A DNA stretch of 34,683 nucleotides from an uncultured Clostridia bacterium (GCA_947626765.1 CANQTQ010000015.1:1-34683); one strand, 5' to 3'; shown: positions 1 through 8,637, counted from the first letter of the stretch. Notes: generated by a model from the sequence alone, not told the origin. Numbers and translations are program-made.

Positions 1-416
<416 letters not shown>

Positions 417-1052
417 TTATTCATCATAGTCTGTATTATCTTCATCCTCGTCTTCTACTTCATCATATTCATAATCATATTCTGTTTCTCTTGGAATTTT
501 ATTTCTTTTAGGTTTTGTTTTAGCAATTATGTTGTTAGTAGCATTTTCTGCAACATTTTCTAAAGTTTCTTTAAATTCTTTTCTTGCTTTTTCTTTGCTT
601 TTTAGTTCTTCTTTCTTTTCTTCCTTTTTATTTTGCATTGTTTTATTCAAATAGCTATTCATTTTTTCTATTAAGTCTGGAACATAGTCTAATAGTTTAT
701 CAATACATGATGGATGTTCTACTGGAAGTAGTTTTACATTATTTTGCTGTACTACTAAGAATGCAACTGGAGAAATTGATACTCCTGCTCCACTTCCTCC
801 TCCAAATGGTAAACGATACTGAATTTCTTCTTCTTTATCCTTTCTACTATATTCGTCTATTGTTTCTCCTTTGAATTCACTTCCACCTGCTGCAAACCCA
901 AATCCAACTTTTGAAATTGGTATAATAACAATGTTGTTGCTTGTTTCAATAGGTTCTCCTATAATTGTGTTTACATCTACCATGTCTTCAATACTATTCA
1001 TGGCTGTAAGCATAAGGTTTTCTATTGGATGCTGTTCGTTCATTTTTATCAC
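417..1052 (-). CDS. ytfJ: Sporulation protein of the GerW/YtfJ family
   Basis: GerW (YtfJ) proteins are small spore proteins; in Bacillus the family is needed for proper germination. The family core is seen as an N-terminal segment with an IPISKVGFGFAAGG block at about residues 45-58, and a Gly-rich GGGSGAG segment before a hydrophobic strand SISPVAFLVV near residues 85-102. After the core comes a Lys/Glu-rich, probably coiled segment and a very acidic tail (about residues 195-211), so at 211 residues the protein is longer than most family members. Start: GTG at 1052 lies 5 nt after AAAGG; an ATG three codons later (1043) is the alternative. It overlaps the end of the upstream DUF2953 gene by 50-59 nt, so the two are probably translationally coupled. 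Confidence 0.88.
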   Translation of the reverse strand: MIKMNEQHPIENLMLTAMNSIEDMVDVNTIIGEPIETSNNIVIIPISKVGFGFAAGGSEFKGETIDEYSRKDKEEEIQYRLPFGGGSGAGVSISPVAFLVVQQNNVKLLPVEHPSCIDKLLDYVPDLIEKMNSYLNKTMQNKKEEKKEELKSKEKARKEFKETLENVAENATNNIIAKTKPKRNKIPRETEYDYEYDEVEDEDEDNTDYDE

Positions 1053-1620
1053 TTTTTCCTTTCTTTATAAAAATATATATTACATTTATAATATGTACAA
1101 TTTTTAGTTCAATTATACAATTTAATTTAATTTTGTATAAATTTTGGTTATTATATATTGGTAAAATACTGTATTCGTAGTTTTCTTTGTTCCATTTTTT
1201 CATTAAATGCGGAAGAATTATGCTTATGCTAGATGATAAAAATGCTATTAAGAATGCTGTTGTTATTGGACTTTCTAATCCAAGTATTGCATTTAATTTA
1301 AATGTGGAAATTTTAGTATGCAATTTTTTTAAAACTTTTATATCTTTTACTTTAAAGTCGCTTTCTATTTTTTTAATGTCTATTTTTGGTATTTTAGAAA
1401 TTAACTTATTTATTTTTTTACTGTTTAAAGAAATCCATAGCCATTTTATATTATTAAATAAATTAAGTGAAATTTTTATAATATAATTTGCTTTTTTATC
1501 TTCTTCCATATTACTTAAGTTTAAATTTTTTATTTCTATTTTTAATGTAGAAATTAATATTAAGAATAATATAAATACTAAGAAAACAATAATTCCAAAT
1601 AAAATAAAAACTAATATCAT
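994..1620 (-). CDS. DUF2953 family membrane-anchored protein
   Basis: A 208-residue protein with one strong N-terminal membrane helix (about residues 3-25) and a second hydrophobic segment around 118-137, preceded by the LGLESPITTA block typical of DUF2953. DUF2953 genes commonly sit directly before ytfJ in spore formers, as here, so a sporulation-linked role is inferred; no biochemical function is known. The ribosome binding site AAAGGAGG is well spaced before the ATG. The last ~20 codons run into the next gene in another frame, an unusually long overlap. The C-terminal tail (Lys/Asn/Glu-rich) looks unlike a domain and may be an extension produced by loss of an earlier stop. Confidence 0.8.
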   Translation of the reverse strand: MILVFILFGIIVFLVFILFLILISTLKIEIKNLNLSNMEEDKKANYIIKISLNLFNNIKWLWISLNSKKINKLISKIPKIDIKKIESDFKVKDIKVLKKLHTKISTFKLNAILGLESPITTAFLIAFLSSSISIILPHLMKKWNKENYEYSILPIYNNQNLYKIKLNCIIELKIVHIINVIYIFIKKGKSDKNERTASNRKPYAYSHE

Positions 1621-1624
1621 ATAA

Positions 1625-1800
1625 CCTCCTTTAATATTTGAAAGTTATTTGATATTAGTTTTTCCATTTTTAGGATTTTTAAACAGTTTATATTATTTTT
1701 TAAGTTTTATATTTAAAGCTTTATATTTTAAATTTTATATCTAAAGTTTTATATTTATTTAACTTTATATTTAGCTTTAAATTTTTTTAGTTTTTTTGTA
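1625..1800. repeat. AT-only degenerate repeats between scpA and DUF2953 gene
   Basis: The spacer is almost pure A/T and contains several imperfect copies of a short block resembling TTTATATTTAAAG. No gene, terminator or recognisable promoter could be supported. It sits where scpB is often found in related gene orders. Confidence 0.4.
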
Positions 1801-1805
1801 TAATA

Positions 1806-2558
1806 TTATGCTCTTTTTGCTTTTTCTACTGTAATATCTCCAAACAATTCTTGTTGATCTGTTATAACTTTATTTCTTCTAGATAATTCTAAAAGACCTG
1901 AAAATGCTGTAACTACTTCTTGATTATTACATTTTTTAAGTGAAAAAAGCTTATTAAAAATAAATTTCTTTTTACGTATTAGTTCCTTAAACATTACTTT
2001 TACTTTGCTTTCCACAGTATATGTATCTGTAATTGCTATTTTTTCAATATTTTTTGCATTTTGATTTATTTTTTGTGAATTTTTTTCTATTAATTCTTTA
2101 TATGTTTGTGATATTTGTTCTTTATTGTAGTTCTGCTCCAATTGTTGTTTTGGAAGTTCTATTATTTCTGGGTTTTTAAATATTCTTTTTTCATTTTTTA
2201 ACATAGATTCTTTTAACTTTTGCGTTATTTCTTTATATTTTTTGTATTCTATAATTCTTCTTAATAGTTCTTCTTCTGTAAGTTCTTTTTCATCTTCTAC
2301 TACATTTGGAAGTAATGTTTTTGATTTTAAATAAAGAAGTGTTGATGCCATTACTAAAAACTCACTAGCAATTTCTAAGTTTAGTTCTTCCATTTCATTT
2401 AAATAGCTAATATATTGATCTGTAATTTCACTAATTTTAATATCGCAAATGTCCATTTTATTTTTGTCTATTAAATGACATAACAAGTCTAATGGTCCTT
2501 CAAAGTTATTTATTTTTACTTTATATTTGCTAGTTTCTAATGTTAGTATGTTTTGCAT
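1806..2558 (-). CDS. scpA: Segregation and condensation protein A
   Basis: ScpA is the kleisin subunit that bridges the two heads of the SMC dimer in the chromosome condensation complex, together with ScpB. The N-terminal signature [19 protein letters not shown] is at about residues 19-37, followed by [12 protein letters not shown], and the C-terminal winged-helix region ends in a typical [14 protein letters not shown] block (about residues 216-229). At 250 residues it has the usual family length. ATG at 2558 lies 9 nt after GGGGGAAG. No scpB follows: the next gene downstream is the DUF2953 gene after a 185 bp AT-rich gap. Confidence 0.95.
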   Translation of the reverse strand: MQNILTLETSKYKVKINNFEGPLDLLCHLIDKNKMDICDIKISEITDQYISYLNEMEELNLEIASEFLVMASTLLYLKSKTLLPNVVEDEKELTEEELLRRIIEYKKYKEITQKLKESMLKNEKRIFKNPEIIELPKQQLEQNYNKEQISQTYKELIEKNSQKINQNAKNIEKIAITDTYTVESKVKVMFKELIRKKKFIFNKLFSLKKCNNQEVVTAFSGLLELSRRNKVITDQQELFGDITVEKAKRA

Positions 2559-2653
2559 TGTTATTTACTTCCCCCGTTTGTTTTACTTTTATAATCGTTT
2601 GTTTACTTTTATAATTGATTTGTACTTTAAATATTATACAGCTAATTATATAG

Positions 2654-3211
2654 CTAATTTTCTATTTCTTCAAATGCTTTTTTTATGTTTTCCGTTTTAT
2701 AGCCTTTTTTATATAAAAAGTTTTCTATTTCTTCTTTTTCCATTTGCATACTTTTTTTTAATATTATTTTTTTAACGCAAGATAATTCATATTGTTCTAA
2801 AATCTCTTGATTTTGTTCAAAGTATTCTTCTATTATATTAATGTTAATACCTTTTTCATATAGTTTAAGATATATTTCTTTTATTGACAAAGTTCTTATT
2901 GCCATAAATTCATTTACTGCTCTTTTAATATAGCTTACATCATTTATGTATCCATTTTCTTTTAAGTTTTGTATAATGTCTTCTAATAGATTTTCATCTA
3001 TTTCTTGGCAAAATTTCTTTTTTATTTCTTGCTCTGTTCTTTTTTTATGTAAAACATATTTTAAAACTTTAGTTTTAGCTTTATCAAATTCTTCTATGTT
3101 TGCATGTTCTTCTTTGATATTAGCTTGTTTTGTTTTTATATTATTATTTAAGTTTTCATTGCTATATTTTATATTAGGATGGTTTTGTAAGAAGTCTTCA
3201 AAACTTTTCAT
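2654..3211 (-). CDS. recX: Regulatory protein RecX
   Basis: RecX binds RecA filaments and limits or modulates recombination and SOS induction. The 185-residue protein is built of the repeated three-helix modules of the family: KTKVLKYVLHKKRTEQEIKKK near residues 47-67, then the paired motif ENGYINDVSYIKRAV, then the third module ending KGYKTENIKKAFEE. The first ~40 residues are a poorly conserved, probably disordered extension. It lies 56 nt downstream of recA on the same strand and is probably co-transcribed. The AAGGAG site is about 14 nt from the ATG, a rather long spacing. Confidence 0.9.
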   Translation of the reverse strand: MKSFEDFLQNHPNIKYSNENLNNNIKTKQANIKEEHANIEEFDKAKTKVLKYVLHKKRTEQEIKKKFCQEIDENLLEDIIQNLKENGYINDVSYIKRAVNEFMAIRTLSIKEIYLKLYEKGININIIEEYFEQNQEILEQYELSCVKKIILKKSMQMEKEEIENFLYKKGYKTENIKKAFEEIEN

Positions 3212-3267
3212 ATATTAATTTTATTCTCCTTAGTTTTAGTGCTATTTATTTTTTATTATAGAATGTT

Positions 3268-4332
3268 CTATTCATCTTCTTCTGGTTCTACTTCTTGCTC
3301 TGAATCAGGCTCTTCTTCTCCTAAACTTTTTTCAAATGCTGCAGCATAGTTTTCTCTAATTTTCTTTTCTACTTCTTCTGCTACTTTAGGATTTTGTACT
3401 AAGTAGTCTTTTGCATTTTCTCTACCTTGCCCAATTCTTTCGCCATTATAGCTAAACCAAGAACCACTTTTTTCTATAATGTCTAGGTTAACTGCTATGT
3501 CTAATATGTTGCCTTCTTTTGATACACCTTTACCATATATAATGTCAAATTCTGCTTCTCTAAATGGTGGTGCTACTTTATTTTTAACTACTTTTACTCT
3601 TGTACGGTTTCCTATAACTTCTCCATCTTGTTTTATGCTTTCAACTCTTCTAATGTCTAGTCTAACAGAAGCATAAAATTTTAATGCTCTACCTCCTGGA
3701 GTTGTTTCTGGGTTTCCAAACATAACACCAACTTTTTCTCTTAATTGGTTAATAAATACTATAACACATTTTGATTTATTAATTACACCTGCTAATTTTC
3801 TTAATGCTTGAGACATTAATCTTGCTTGTAAACCAACATGGCTATCTCCCATGTCTCCATCTATTTCTGCTTTTGGAGTTAAGGCTGCTACTGAGTCTAC
3901 AACTATTATATCTAAAGCTCCGCTTCTAACTAAAGCTTCTGCTATTTCTAATGCTTGTTCTCCTGTATCTGGTTGAGATACAATTAAATTATCTATATCT
4001 ACACCTAAATGTTTTGCATATACTGGATCTAGTGCATGTTCTGCATCTATAAATGCTGCTTCTCCACCTGACTTTTGAGCTTCTGCTATCATGTGAAGTG
4101 CTATTGTAGTTTTTCCAGAAGATTCTGGACCAAATACTTCTATAATTCTTCCCCTAGGAATACCACCTATTCCTAATGCAATATCTAAACTTAAAGCTCC
4201 TGTTGGAATTGCTTCTACATTCATTGCTGTAAAATCTCCTAATTTCATAACAGAACCTTTACCGAATTGTTTTTCAATTTGTCCAAGTGCTGCTTCTAAT
4301 GCTTTCATTTTTTCTGAATTTTCATTACTCAT
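3268..4332 (-). CDS. recA: Recombinase A
   Basis: RecA coats single-stranded DNA and drives homologous pairing, strand exchange and LexA autocleavage. Walker A GPESSGKT is at residues 68-75; the L1/L2 DNA-binding loops, the [22 protein letters not shown] block and the MAW-type C-terminal domain are complete. The last ~18 residues are very acidic, as in other RecA tails. Length (354) is normal. The ribosome binding site is AGGAGG. A perfect-consensus promoter with a LexA-type palindrome lies upstream (4410-4455), so this is a self-regulated SOS gene, followed by its modulator recX. Confidence 0.99.
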   Translation of the reverse strand: MSNENSEKMKALEAALGQIEKQFGKGSVMKLGDFTAMNVEAIPTGALSLDIALGIGGIPRGRIIEVFGPESSGKTTIALHMIAEAQKSGGEAAFIDAEHALDPVYAKHLGVDIDNLIVSQPDTGEQALEIAEALVRSGALDIIVVDSVAALTPKAEIDGDMGDSHVGLQARLMSQALRKLAGVINKSKCVIVFINQLREKVGVMFGNPETTPGGRALKFYASVRLDIRRVESIKQDGEVIGNRTRVKVVKNKVAPPFREAEFDIIYGKGVSKEGNILDIAVNLDIIEKSGSWFSYNGERIGQGRENAKDYLVQNPKVAEEVEKKIRENYAAAFEKSLGEEEPDSEQEVEPEEDE

Positions 4333-4409
4333 TATTTTTCCTCCTATTTGTTTATTTATAAAATTTTTTATACTATTTTCTTTTTTAGATAATATTTTAA
4401 ATCTTTTAT

Positions 4410-4455
4410 AAACATATGTTTGTGTTTATTATATCTTATTTAAAAATATTGTCAA
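4410..4455 (-). promoter_or_regulatory. recA promoter with probable LexA (SOS) box
   Basis: On the minus strand, TTGACA (4450-4455), a 16-nt spacer and TATAAT (4428-4433). Six bases further on is the palindrome AAACATATGTTT (4410-4421; with one more base it fits the form RAAC-N4-GTTTG). This matches the general GAAC-N4-GTTY shape of LexA boxes in Firmicutes with one change, and its position at the start site would block transcription. LexA control is inferred from site, position and gene. Confidence 0.75.
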
Positions 4456-4505
4456 GAGTTTTTTTAAATTTTTTAATATTTCAATTATTTTATATATAAA
4501 TTAGA

Positions 4506-4618
4506 ACTTAAATAGTACTATTTTTCGCAGTTTTGAAAGGTCCCGTTCTGAACCTTCTTCATTGAATCTACTTCTGCAACGGGCATTTGAAAAATAAGAA
4601 AAATAGTACTATTTAAGC
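4506..4618 (-). repeat. Terminal-inverted-repeat element, copy A
   Basis: 113 bp. Ends: CTTAAATAGTACTATTTTT on the left and the complement on the right (about 19 bp). Interior, read on plus: GCAG, then AAAGGTCCCGTT, then CTGC directly followed by AACGGG. CCCGTT/AACGGG and GCAG/CTGC pair in a crossing order, i.e. a possible pseudoknot. It begins 7 nt after the stop codon of the solute-binding protein gene (4626) and lies before the recA promoter. Same orientation as copies B, C and D. Confidence 0.85.
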
Positions 4619-4625
4619 GAGTTAG

Positions 4626-6194
4626 CTAGTAAACATATTCCCTGTACCACTTAGAGAAGTTATAAAATAAACTGTAATTATTAGGTGTAACATCTCCTCT
4701 AAAGTCGTTACTATATACTACTATGTCTTGATTTCTATATAGTCCTATATATGGTACTTCTGCTTTATATATTTCAATTATTTTTTCATATTTTTCTTTT
4801 TGGAGGTTTTCATCTGTAATACTATTTAGTTCTTTTAGTATATACATTATATCTTCATTTTTATAATTTGCTAAATTATTTTCTCCAAAAAAGCTATTTA
4901 AGTCTGGTGATAGTGATGTATATACACCTGTTAATAGCATTTCATAATTACGATTCTTTAAGTAGTTTTGATATTTAGTATCTGAAACTTTTTCTATCAA
5001 AATTTTTATTCCTATATTTTCTAATTGCTTTTTTATTTCTTCTGCTACTTTTATTCTTTTTTCATCATTTTTATTAACAGATAAAGTAATGTTTATTGTT
5101 CTTGTTCTTCCCTCTATTTCCTTTTGCCAAATTCCATATTCATAACTCCAACCATTATTTTCTAATAATTTTTTAGCATCTTCTGAATTTGATATATTAG
5201 AAACAGTTATATCTTTTAATAAATAACTACTTTGTTGTATTGGAAAATAGCTACTATATGCTTTATTTTCTAAAATAGAGCTTACTATTTTTTCTTGGTC
5301 TATTGCTAAATTAATTGCTTTTCTTACTTCTTCATATTTAAGTATAGTGTCTTTGCAATTTAAAGCCAAATAGTCATATTCTCTATTTTGGTATTTGCTT
5401 TCTCCATAGCCCATTGTTCCAATATATTCTTGTATATTTGAATTTGTAGTGTGCAAAAAGTCAATACTACCTAATTTAAATGCATTATACACTTCTCCCA
5501 TAGTTTTATATAAGTTAATAGTAATTGTTTTTATATTTGGATTTTCATTTTCTATTTCATGCCAGCTTTCATTTTTTATAAGTTCTATTTTCTTTGCTTC
5601 AATACTATTAACTTTATATTTTCCAGTTCCTATAGTATCTTGTTTATTGCTTAAAACTATTGGAAAAATTAAGTTATATTCAAAAAATGGAATTTCGCTA
5701 TTTAATTCTATTCGAATTGTAGTAGCATCTACAGCTTCTACACTTTTTATATCTTTTACATTTTCATAATAAATAGAATTTTTATTCTTTTTTATTGTTT
5801 CAATAGAATTTTTAACATTATTTGCAGTTAAGTTTTCTCCGTTAGACCACTTTATATTTTCTTTTAATTTTATTACATAACTTTTATTTTCAACTTTTGA
5901 CCATTCTTTTGCTAAACATCCTGTTAGGTTATAGTCTTCAGTAATGTTTAGCAATGGTTCAAAAATTAAGCTATCTATATAAAGTATTTCTCTATTTTGA
6001 GTTGTATATGGGTTAATAGAGTCATATTCTGATATTCCAAATCTAATATTAGTAACCATATTTACTGTTTGATATTTAATATTTAAGTCTTGCTGATTTT
6101 CTTTTGAGTTTTGTTTTATTGTAAAGAAAATAGCTACTAATATAATAAAAAGTACTAATATAGTTATTATTATTTTAGGTATTATATTTTTCAT
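4626..6194 (-). CDS. Membrane-anchored solute-binding protein, SBP_bac_5 (oligopeptide) family
   Basis: Family 5 extracytoplasmic binding proteins deliver peptides or other small solutes to ABC importers. The fold is supported by the order of motifs: FGISEYDSINPYTTQN near the N-terminus, FEPLLNITEDYNLTGCLAKEWS, IKWSNGENLTANNVKNSIE (typical of the family), the GTGKYKV segment, and a C-terminal YIGLYRNQDIVVYS strand. The N-terminus is an uncleaved-looking membrane helix without a lipobox cysteine, so the protein is probably anchored by that helix. The start at 6194 (MKNIIPK) has AGAGG about 9 nt upstream; an ATG at 6206 is almost on top of the site and is less likely. No permease or ATPase genes are adjacent. 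Substrate unknown. Confidence 0.8.
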   Translation of the reverse strand: MKNIIPKIIITILVLFIILVAIFFTIKQNSKENQQDLNIKYQTVNMVTNIRFGISEYDSINPYTTQNREILYIDSLIFEPLLNITEDYNLTGCLAKEWSKVENKSYVIKLKENIKWSNGENLTANNVKNSIETIKKNKNSIYYENVKDIKSVEAVDATTIRIELNSEIPFFEYNLIFPIVLSNKQDTIGTGKYKVNSIEAKKIELIKNESWHEIENENPNIKTITINLYKTMGEVYNAFKLGSIDFLHTTNSNIQEYIGTMGYGESKYQNREYDYLALNCKDTILKYEEVRKAINLAIDQEKIVSSILENKAYSSYFPIQQSSYLLKDITVSNISNSEDAKKLLENNGWSYEYGIWQKEIEGRTRTINITLSVNKNDEKRIKVAEEIKKQLENIGIKILIEKVSDTKYQNYLKNRNYEMLLTGVYTSLSPDLNSFFGENNLANYKNEDIMYILKELNSITDENLQKEKYEKIIEIYKAEVPYIGLYRNQDIVVYSNDFRGDVTPNNYSLFYNFSKWYREYVY

Positions 6195-6247
6195 TATTAA
6201 TATCATTCCTCTTTGTAAAATTAAATTCTTGCTTAAGCTTTTTAAAT

Positions 6248-6276
6248 ATCATATAATATATTGTTACTTTTTTCAA
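6248..6276 (-). promoter_or_regulatory. Promoter of the solute-binding protein gene
   Basis: TTGAAA (6271-6276), 17-nt spacer, TATGAT (6248-6253) on minus, about 50 nt before the start codon. It lies just after the spoVS terminator, so the gene is probably a single-gene unit. Confidence 0.5.
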
Positions 6277-6307
6277 TTATTAATACATAAATTTATACAA
6301 TAAGAAA

Positions 6308-6345
6308 GCACAAAAATAGTAATTCCCCTATTTTTGTGCCCCTAT
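6308..6345 (-). terminator. Rho-independent terminator after spoVS
   Basis: Perfect 12-bp stem GCACAAAAATAG (6308-6319) / CTATTTTTGTGC (6328-6339) with an 8-nt loop; on minus it is followed by TTTCTTATTG. It sits just downstream of the spoVS stop. Confidence 0.8.
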
Positions 6346-6371
6346 ATATATTAAATAATATTAAAAGCAGT

Positions 6372-6635
6372 TTATTTTCTGCTTTCTACAATTAACTTAA
6401 TTCCTGTTCTGTCTTCTCCCTCTACCTCTACTTCTGCAAAGGCTGGGATACATACTAAGTCGACACCGGCTGGTGCTACGAACCCTCTTGCTATTGCAAT
6501 AGCTTTTACTGCTTGATTTAATGCTCCTGCTCCAATTGCTTGCATTTCTGCTTTACTTGATTCTTTTACCAAACCAGCAATTGCTCCTGCTACTGAATTT
6601 GGATTTGACTTTGATGAGATTTTTAAAACTTCCAT
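6372..6635 (-). CDS. spoVS: Stage V sporulation protein S
   Basis: SpoVS is a small, highly conserved Alba-like protein needed for progress from septation to coat formation in sporulation. The 87 residues match the family almost end to end: MEVLKISSKSNPNSVAGAIAG, then AEMQAIGAGALNQAVKAIAI, then GVDLVCIPAFAEVEV. AGGAGG precedes the ATG. ymdB-spoVS is a conserved pair in Firmicutes, and here spoVS has its own promoter-like site (6683-6711) in the 130 bp gap. Confidence 0.97.
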   Translation of the reverse strand: MEVLKISSKSNPNSVAGAIAGLVKESSKAEMQAIGAGALNQAVKAIAIARGFVAPAGVDLVCIPAFAEVEVEGEDRTGIKLIVESRK

Positions 6636-6662
6636 TTTTGCCTCCTATAATTTTAAATTTTT

Positions 6663-6711
6663 TTGTTTCGCGAACAATAATAGTTATAATATATATTTTA
6701 AAATTTGTCTA
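6663..6711 (-). promoter_or_regulatory. spoVS promoter with start-site palindrome
   Basis: TAGACA (6706-6711), 17-nt spacer, TATAAC (6683-6688) on minus. At the expected start site is TTGTTTCGCGAACAA (6663-6677), containing the perfect octamer TTCGCGAA in otherwise almost pure A/T DNA, which looks like a protein-binding site. No sigma-H type -35/-10 was recognised. The regulator is unknown. Confidence 0.45.
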
Positions 6712-6768
6712 GTATTTTTTGGAAAAAAGTGGAAATTTTTATCGCTTATTTTTTACAATATATGCCAA

Positions 6769-7536
6769 TTATTTAATATAAATTCTTTCAATCTGCTCTA
6801 TTTTACAATTTTCATCATTTAAACTAAAAATACAACCATTGAATATACTATTTCCATCTGCTAATTTATATCTTTCTGGTAGAGAGGTTAGAAATCTTTT
6901 AATTGAAGCTTCTACATCCATTCCTATAACAGATTTTTTAGGACCTGTCATTCCTAAGTCTGTAATATAACCCATTCCATGTTCTGTAATTTCTTCATCT
7001 GCAGTTTGTACATGTGTGTGTGTACCTACTAATATGTTTACCTTTCCATCTAAAAAATATTTCATAGCTATTTTTTCTGCTGTTGCTTCTGCATGAAAGT
7101 CTACTATAATTATATTTGCATTAATGTTAGATATTATTTCATTTACCACTGTAAATGGATTTTCAGAAAGAACAGCCATATCTGTTCTTCCAATTAAATT
7201 AATAACAGCTATTTTTTTATTATTACATTCATATATGTTAAATCCTTTTCCTTGAACGCCTTTAGAATAATTTGCTGGTCTTATTAGTTTTGGATGATTT
7301 ATAAAGGTAAAAATATCTTTTTTAGCCCAAGTATGATTTCCCATTGTAAAGCAGTCTATTGGAAGCTTTATTAATTCATTCCATGATTTTAAACTTACAC
7401 CCATTCCTCCAGATACATTTTCTGCATTTACTACTACAAAGTCTATTTTCATTTCTTCTTTTAATTTTGGAAGTACTTGTTTTAATTTTTCTAAACCGTT
7501 TTCTCCTACAATATCTCCTACTGTTAAAATTTTCAT
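6769..7536 (-). CDS. ymdB: YmdB-family metallophosphoesterase
   Basis: The family (TIGR00282) has a calcineurin-like phosphoesterase fold; B. subtilis YmdB hydrolyses 2',3'-cyclic nucleotides and influences biofilm and motility choice. Metal-ligand motifs are present: GDIVGENG at residues 7-14, NAEN at 37-40, GNHTW at 66-70, DFHAEAT near 146 and GTHTHV near 175. Length (255) is normal. ATG has GAGG about 7 nt upstream. In many Firmicutes rny (RNase Y) lies between recA and ymdB; it is not here. Confidence 0.95.
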   Translation of the reverse strand: MKILTVGDIVGENGLEKLKQVLPKLKEEMKIDFVVVNAENVSGGMGVSLKSWNELIKLPIDCFTMGNHTWAKKDIFTFINHPKLIRPANYSKGVQGKGFNIYECNNKKIAVINLIGRTDMAVLSENPFTVVNEIISNINANIIIVDFHAEATAEKIAMKYFLDGKVNILVGTHTHVQTADEEITEHGMGYITDLGMTGPKKSVIGMDVEASIKRFLTSLPERYKLADGNSIFNGCIFSLNDENCKIEQIERIYIK

Positions 7537-7589
7537 TTTAATTTCCTCATTTAATATGTAAAAACATATTCTTTCCTTAAGTTTCTTTT

Positions 7590-7618
7590 ATAATACTATA
7601 AAATGTTTTATTGGTCAA
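7590..7618 (-). promoter_or_regulatory. ymdB promoter
   Basis: TTGACC (7613-7618), 17-nt spacer, TATTAT (7590-7595) on minus, between the hicB stop and the ymdB start. Confidence 0.6.
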
Positions 7619-7625
7619 TTGAAAA

Positions 7626-8033
7626 TCATTTTCTTTTCTCAATTCCTAGTTGTTCTTTTAAAGCACTTTGTAATACTCTTGAAAAATTAACTTTGTTTCT
7701 TTCAGCTAAATCATTTATCCATTTTGGAATTGTAAGTGTTTTTTTTACTGCAATAGTTTGTATTGCATCTCTAAATAAAGGCATATTTACCTCTATTAAA
7801 ATTGCTCTTTCATTTTCTTTAAGTGGAATTTGATTTAAGTTTGTCGGAGTTGGAAGTTCTTTATTTTCTTCATTACATGCTATATATAGTCCTAAAGCAT
7901 CTTTTGCCATATATAAAGCTTCTTCATCATTGTCTCCACAAGTGTTGCATCCTGGAAAATCAGGAAAAGAAACAGAAATTCCATCATTTTCATAATTAAA
8001 AATTGCAGGATAAATATAATAATCTTTTTTCAT
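7626..8033 (-). CDS. hicB: HicB family antitoxin
   Basis: HicB neutralises the HicA mRNA interferase and represses the operon. The N-terminal partial RNase H-like domain is seen as YYIYPAIF, then GISVSFPDFPGCNTCGDNDEEAL, an unmistakable HicB signature. The C-terminus, KTLTIPKWINDLAERNKVN, is a ribbon-helix-helix DNA-binding domain, which fits the palindromic operator upstream. The chosen start (8033, MKKDYYIY) has GGAG 9 nt upstream; an ATG at 8048 overlaps the hicA stop as TAATG but has no binding site. Confidence 0.93.
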   Translation of the reverse strand: MKKDYYIYPAIFNYENDGISVSFPDFPGCNTCGDNDEEALYMAKDALGLYIACNEENKELPTPTNLNQIPLKENERAILIEVNMPLFRDAIQTIAVKKTLTIPKWINDLAERNKVNFSRVLQSALKEQLGIEKRK

Positions 8034-8047
8034 AATATTAATCTCCA

Positions 8048-8248
8048 TTATTTTAATTTTATTTGAGCTTGTTTAGCTATTGCTTTTATTGTTCCTATTG
8101 GAATATTTCTTTTTGGATGTGGTACGATTACAATTCCTTTTTTAAATTGATGTTTAAAAGCGTGATGGCTACCAGTTGCTTTTCTACATTCATACCATCC
8201 ATCTTGAATAAGAGCTTTAATAATTTCTCTAGAAGAATATTGATTCAT
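8048..8248 (-). CDS. hicA: HicA family mRNA interferase toxin
   Basis: HicA is a small double-stranded RNA-binding-fold ribonuclease that cuts mRNA when HicB is lost. The 66-residue protein has the family pattern: SSREIIKALIQDGWYECRKA, the catalytic-histidine motif GSHHAFKH (residues 26-33), and the Pro-rich strand IVIVPHPKRNIPIGTIKAI. The active site looks intact. hicA comes before hicB, the usual order. AAGGAGC lies 6-8 nt before the ATG. Confidence 0.94.
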   Translation of the reverse strand: MNQYSSREIIKALIQDGWYECRKATGSHHAFKHQFKKGIVIVPHPKRNIPIGTIKAIAKQAQIKLK

Positions 8249-8270
8249 TTATATTGCTCCTTACATTATA

Positions 8271-8300
8271 TATTATAGTACGTATTATAATATGTGTCAA
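8271..8300 (-). promoter_or_regulatory. hicAB promoter with embedded palindromic operator
   Basis: TTGACA (8295-8300), exactly 17-nt spacer, TATAAT (8272-8277) on minus. The 22-bp stretch 8271-8292 is a near-perfect palindrome centred on TACGTA, with arms TATTATA / TATAATA and one mismatched pair, covering the -10 box and most of the spacer. This is where a HicB ribbon-helix-helix dimer would be expected to bind and repress. Binding itself is inferred. Confidence 0.75.
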
Positions 8301-8471
8301 TTGTTTTTTGATAATTAAAGATAAAAACTTATTTGATAAAAATATTTTGATAAAATTTATATTAATTTAGAATTAGTATTTTTAATTATATCAAAGCTTA
8401 AATTTATAATCAAGAAAAATCGTATGACAAATTCCGACAATTATTTCAGTATTTATTACATTAATTGACTG

Positions 8472-8500
8472 TTGCTTTTTTTGTTTTAATTTATTATAAT
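8472..8500 (+). promoter_or_regulatory. tRNA-Leu promoter
   Basis: TTGCTT (8472-8477), 17-nt spacer, TATAAT (8495-8500), 13 nt before the mature 5' end of the tRNA. Confidence 0.65.
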
Positions 8501-8513
8501 AGAATTTGTAAAT

Positions 8514-8597
8514 GCGAATATGCTGGAACTGGCAGACAGGCACGTTTGAGGGGCGTGTGCTTTTAGCGTGTGGGTTCAAGTCCCACTATTCGCACCA
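8514..8597 (+). tRNA. tRNA-Leu (anticodon GAG)
   Basis: Class II tRNA. Acceptor GCGAATA/TATTCGC, D arm, anticodon stem CACGT/GCGTG with loop TTGAGGG giving anticodon GAG, a long variable arm, T arm GTGGG/CCCAC with TTCAAGT, and an encoded CCA end. It reads CTC/CTT codons. Accessory DNA follows directly downstream. Confidence 0.97.
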
Positions 8598-8637
8598 ATG
8601 ACGTATCTGTTCGAACTTTTATGAGCAGATAGATACA

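Noticed and set aside
4506..4618. Repeat element as an ordinary rho-independent terminator
   Set aside because: The outer stem is A/T-rich, the loop holds a conserved ~75-bp folded interior, no clear T run follows, and copy D lies beyond a separate real terminator.
8391..8579. 62-residue minus-strand frame across tRNA-Leu
   Set aside because: It is the complement of the tRNA gene and its promoter and has no coding features.
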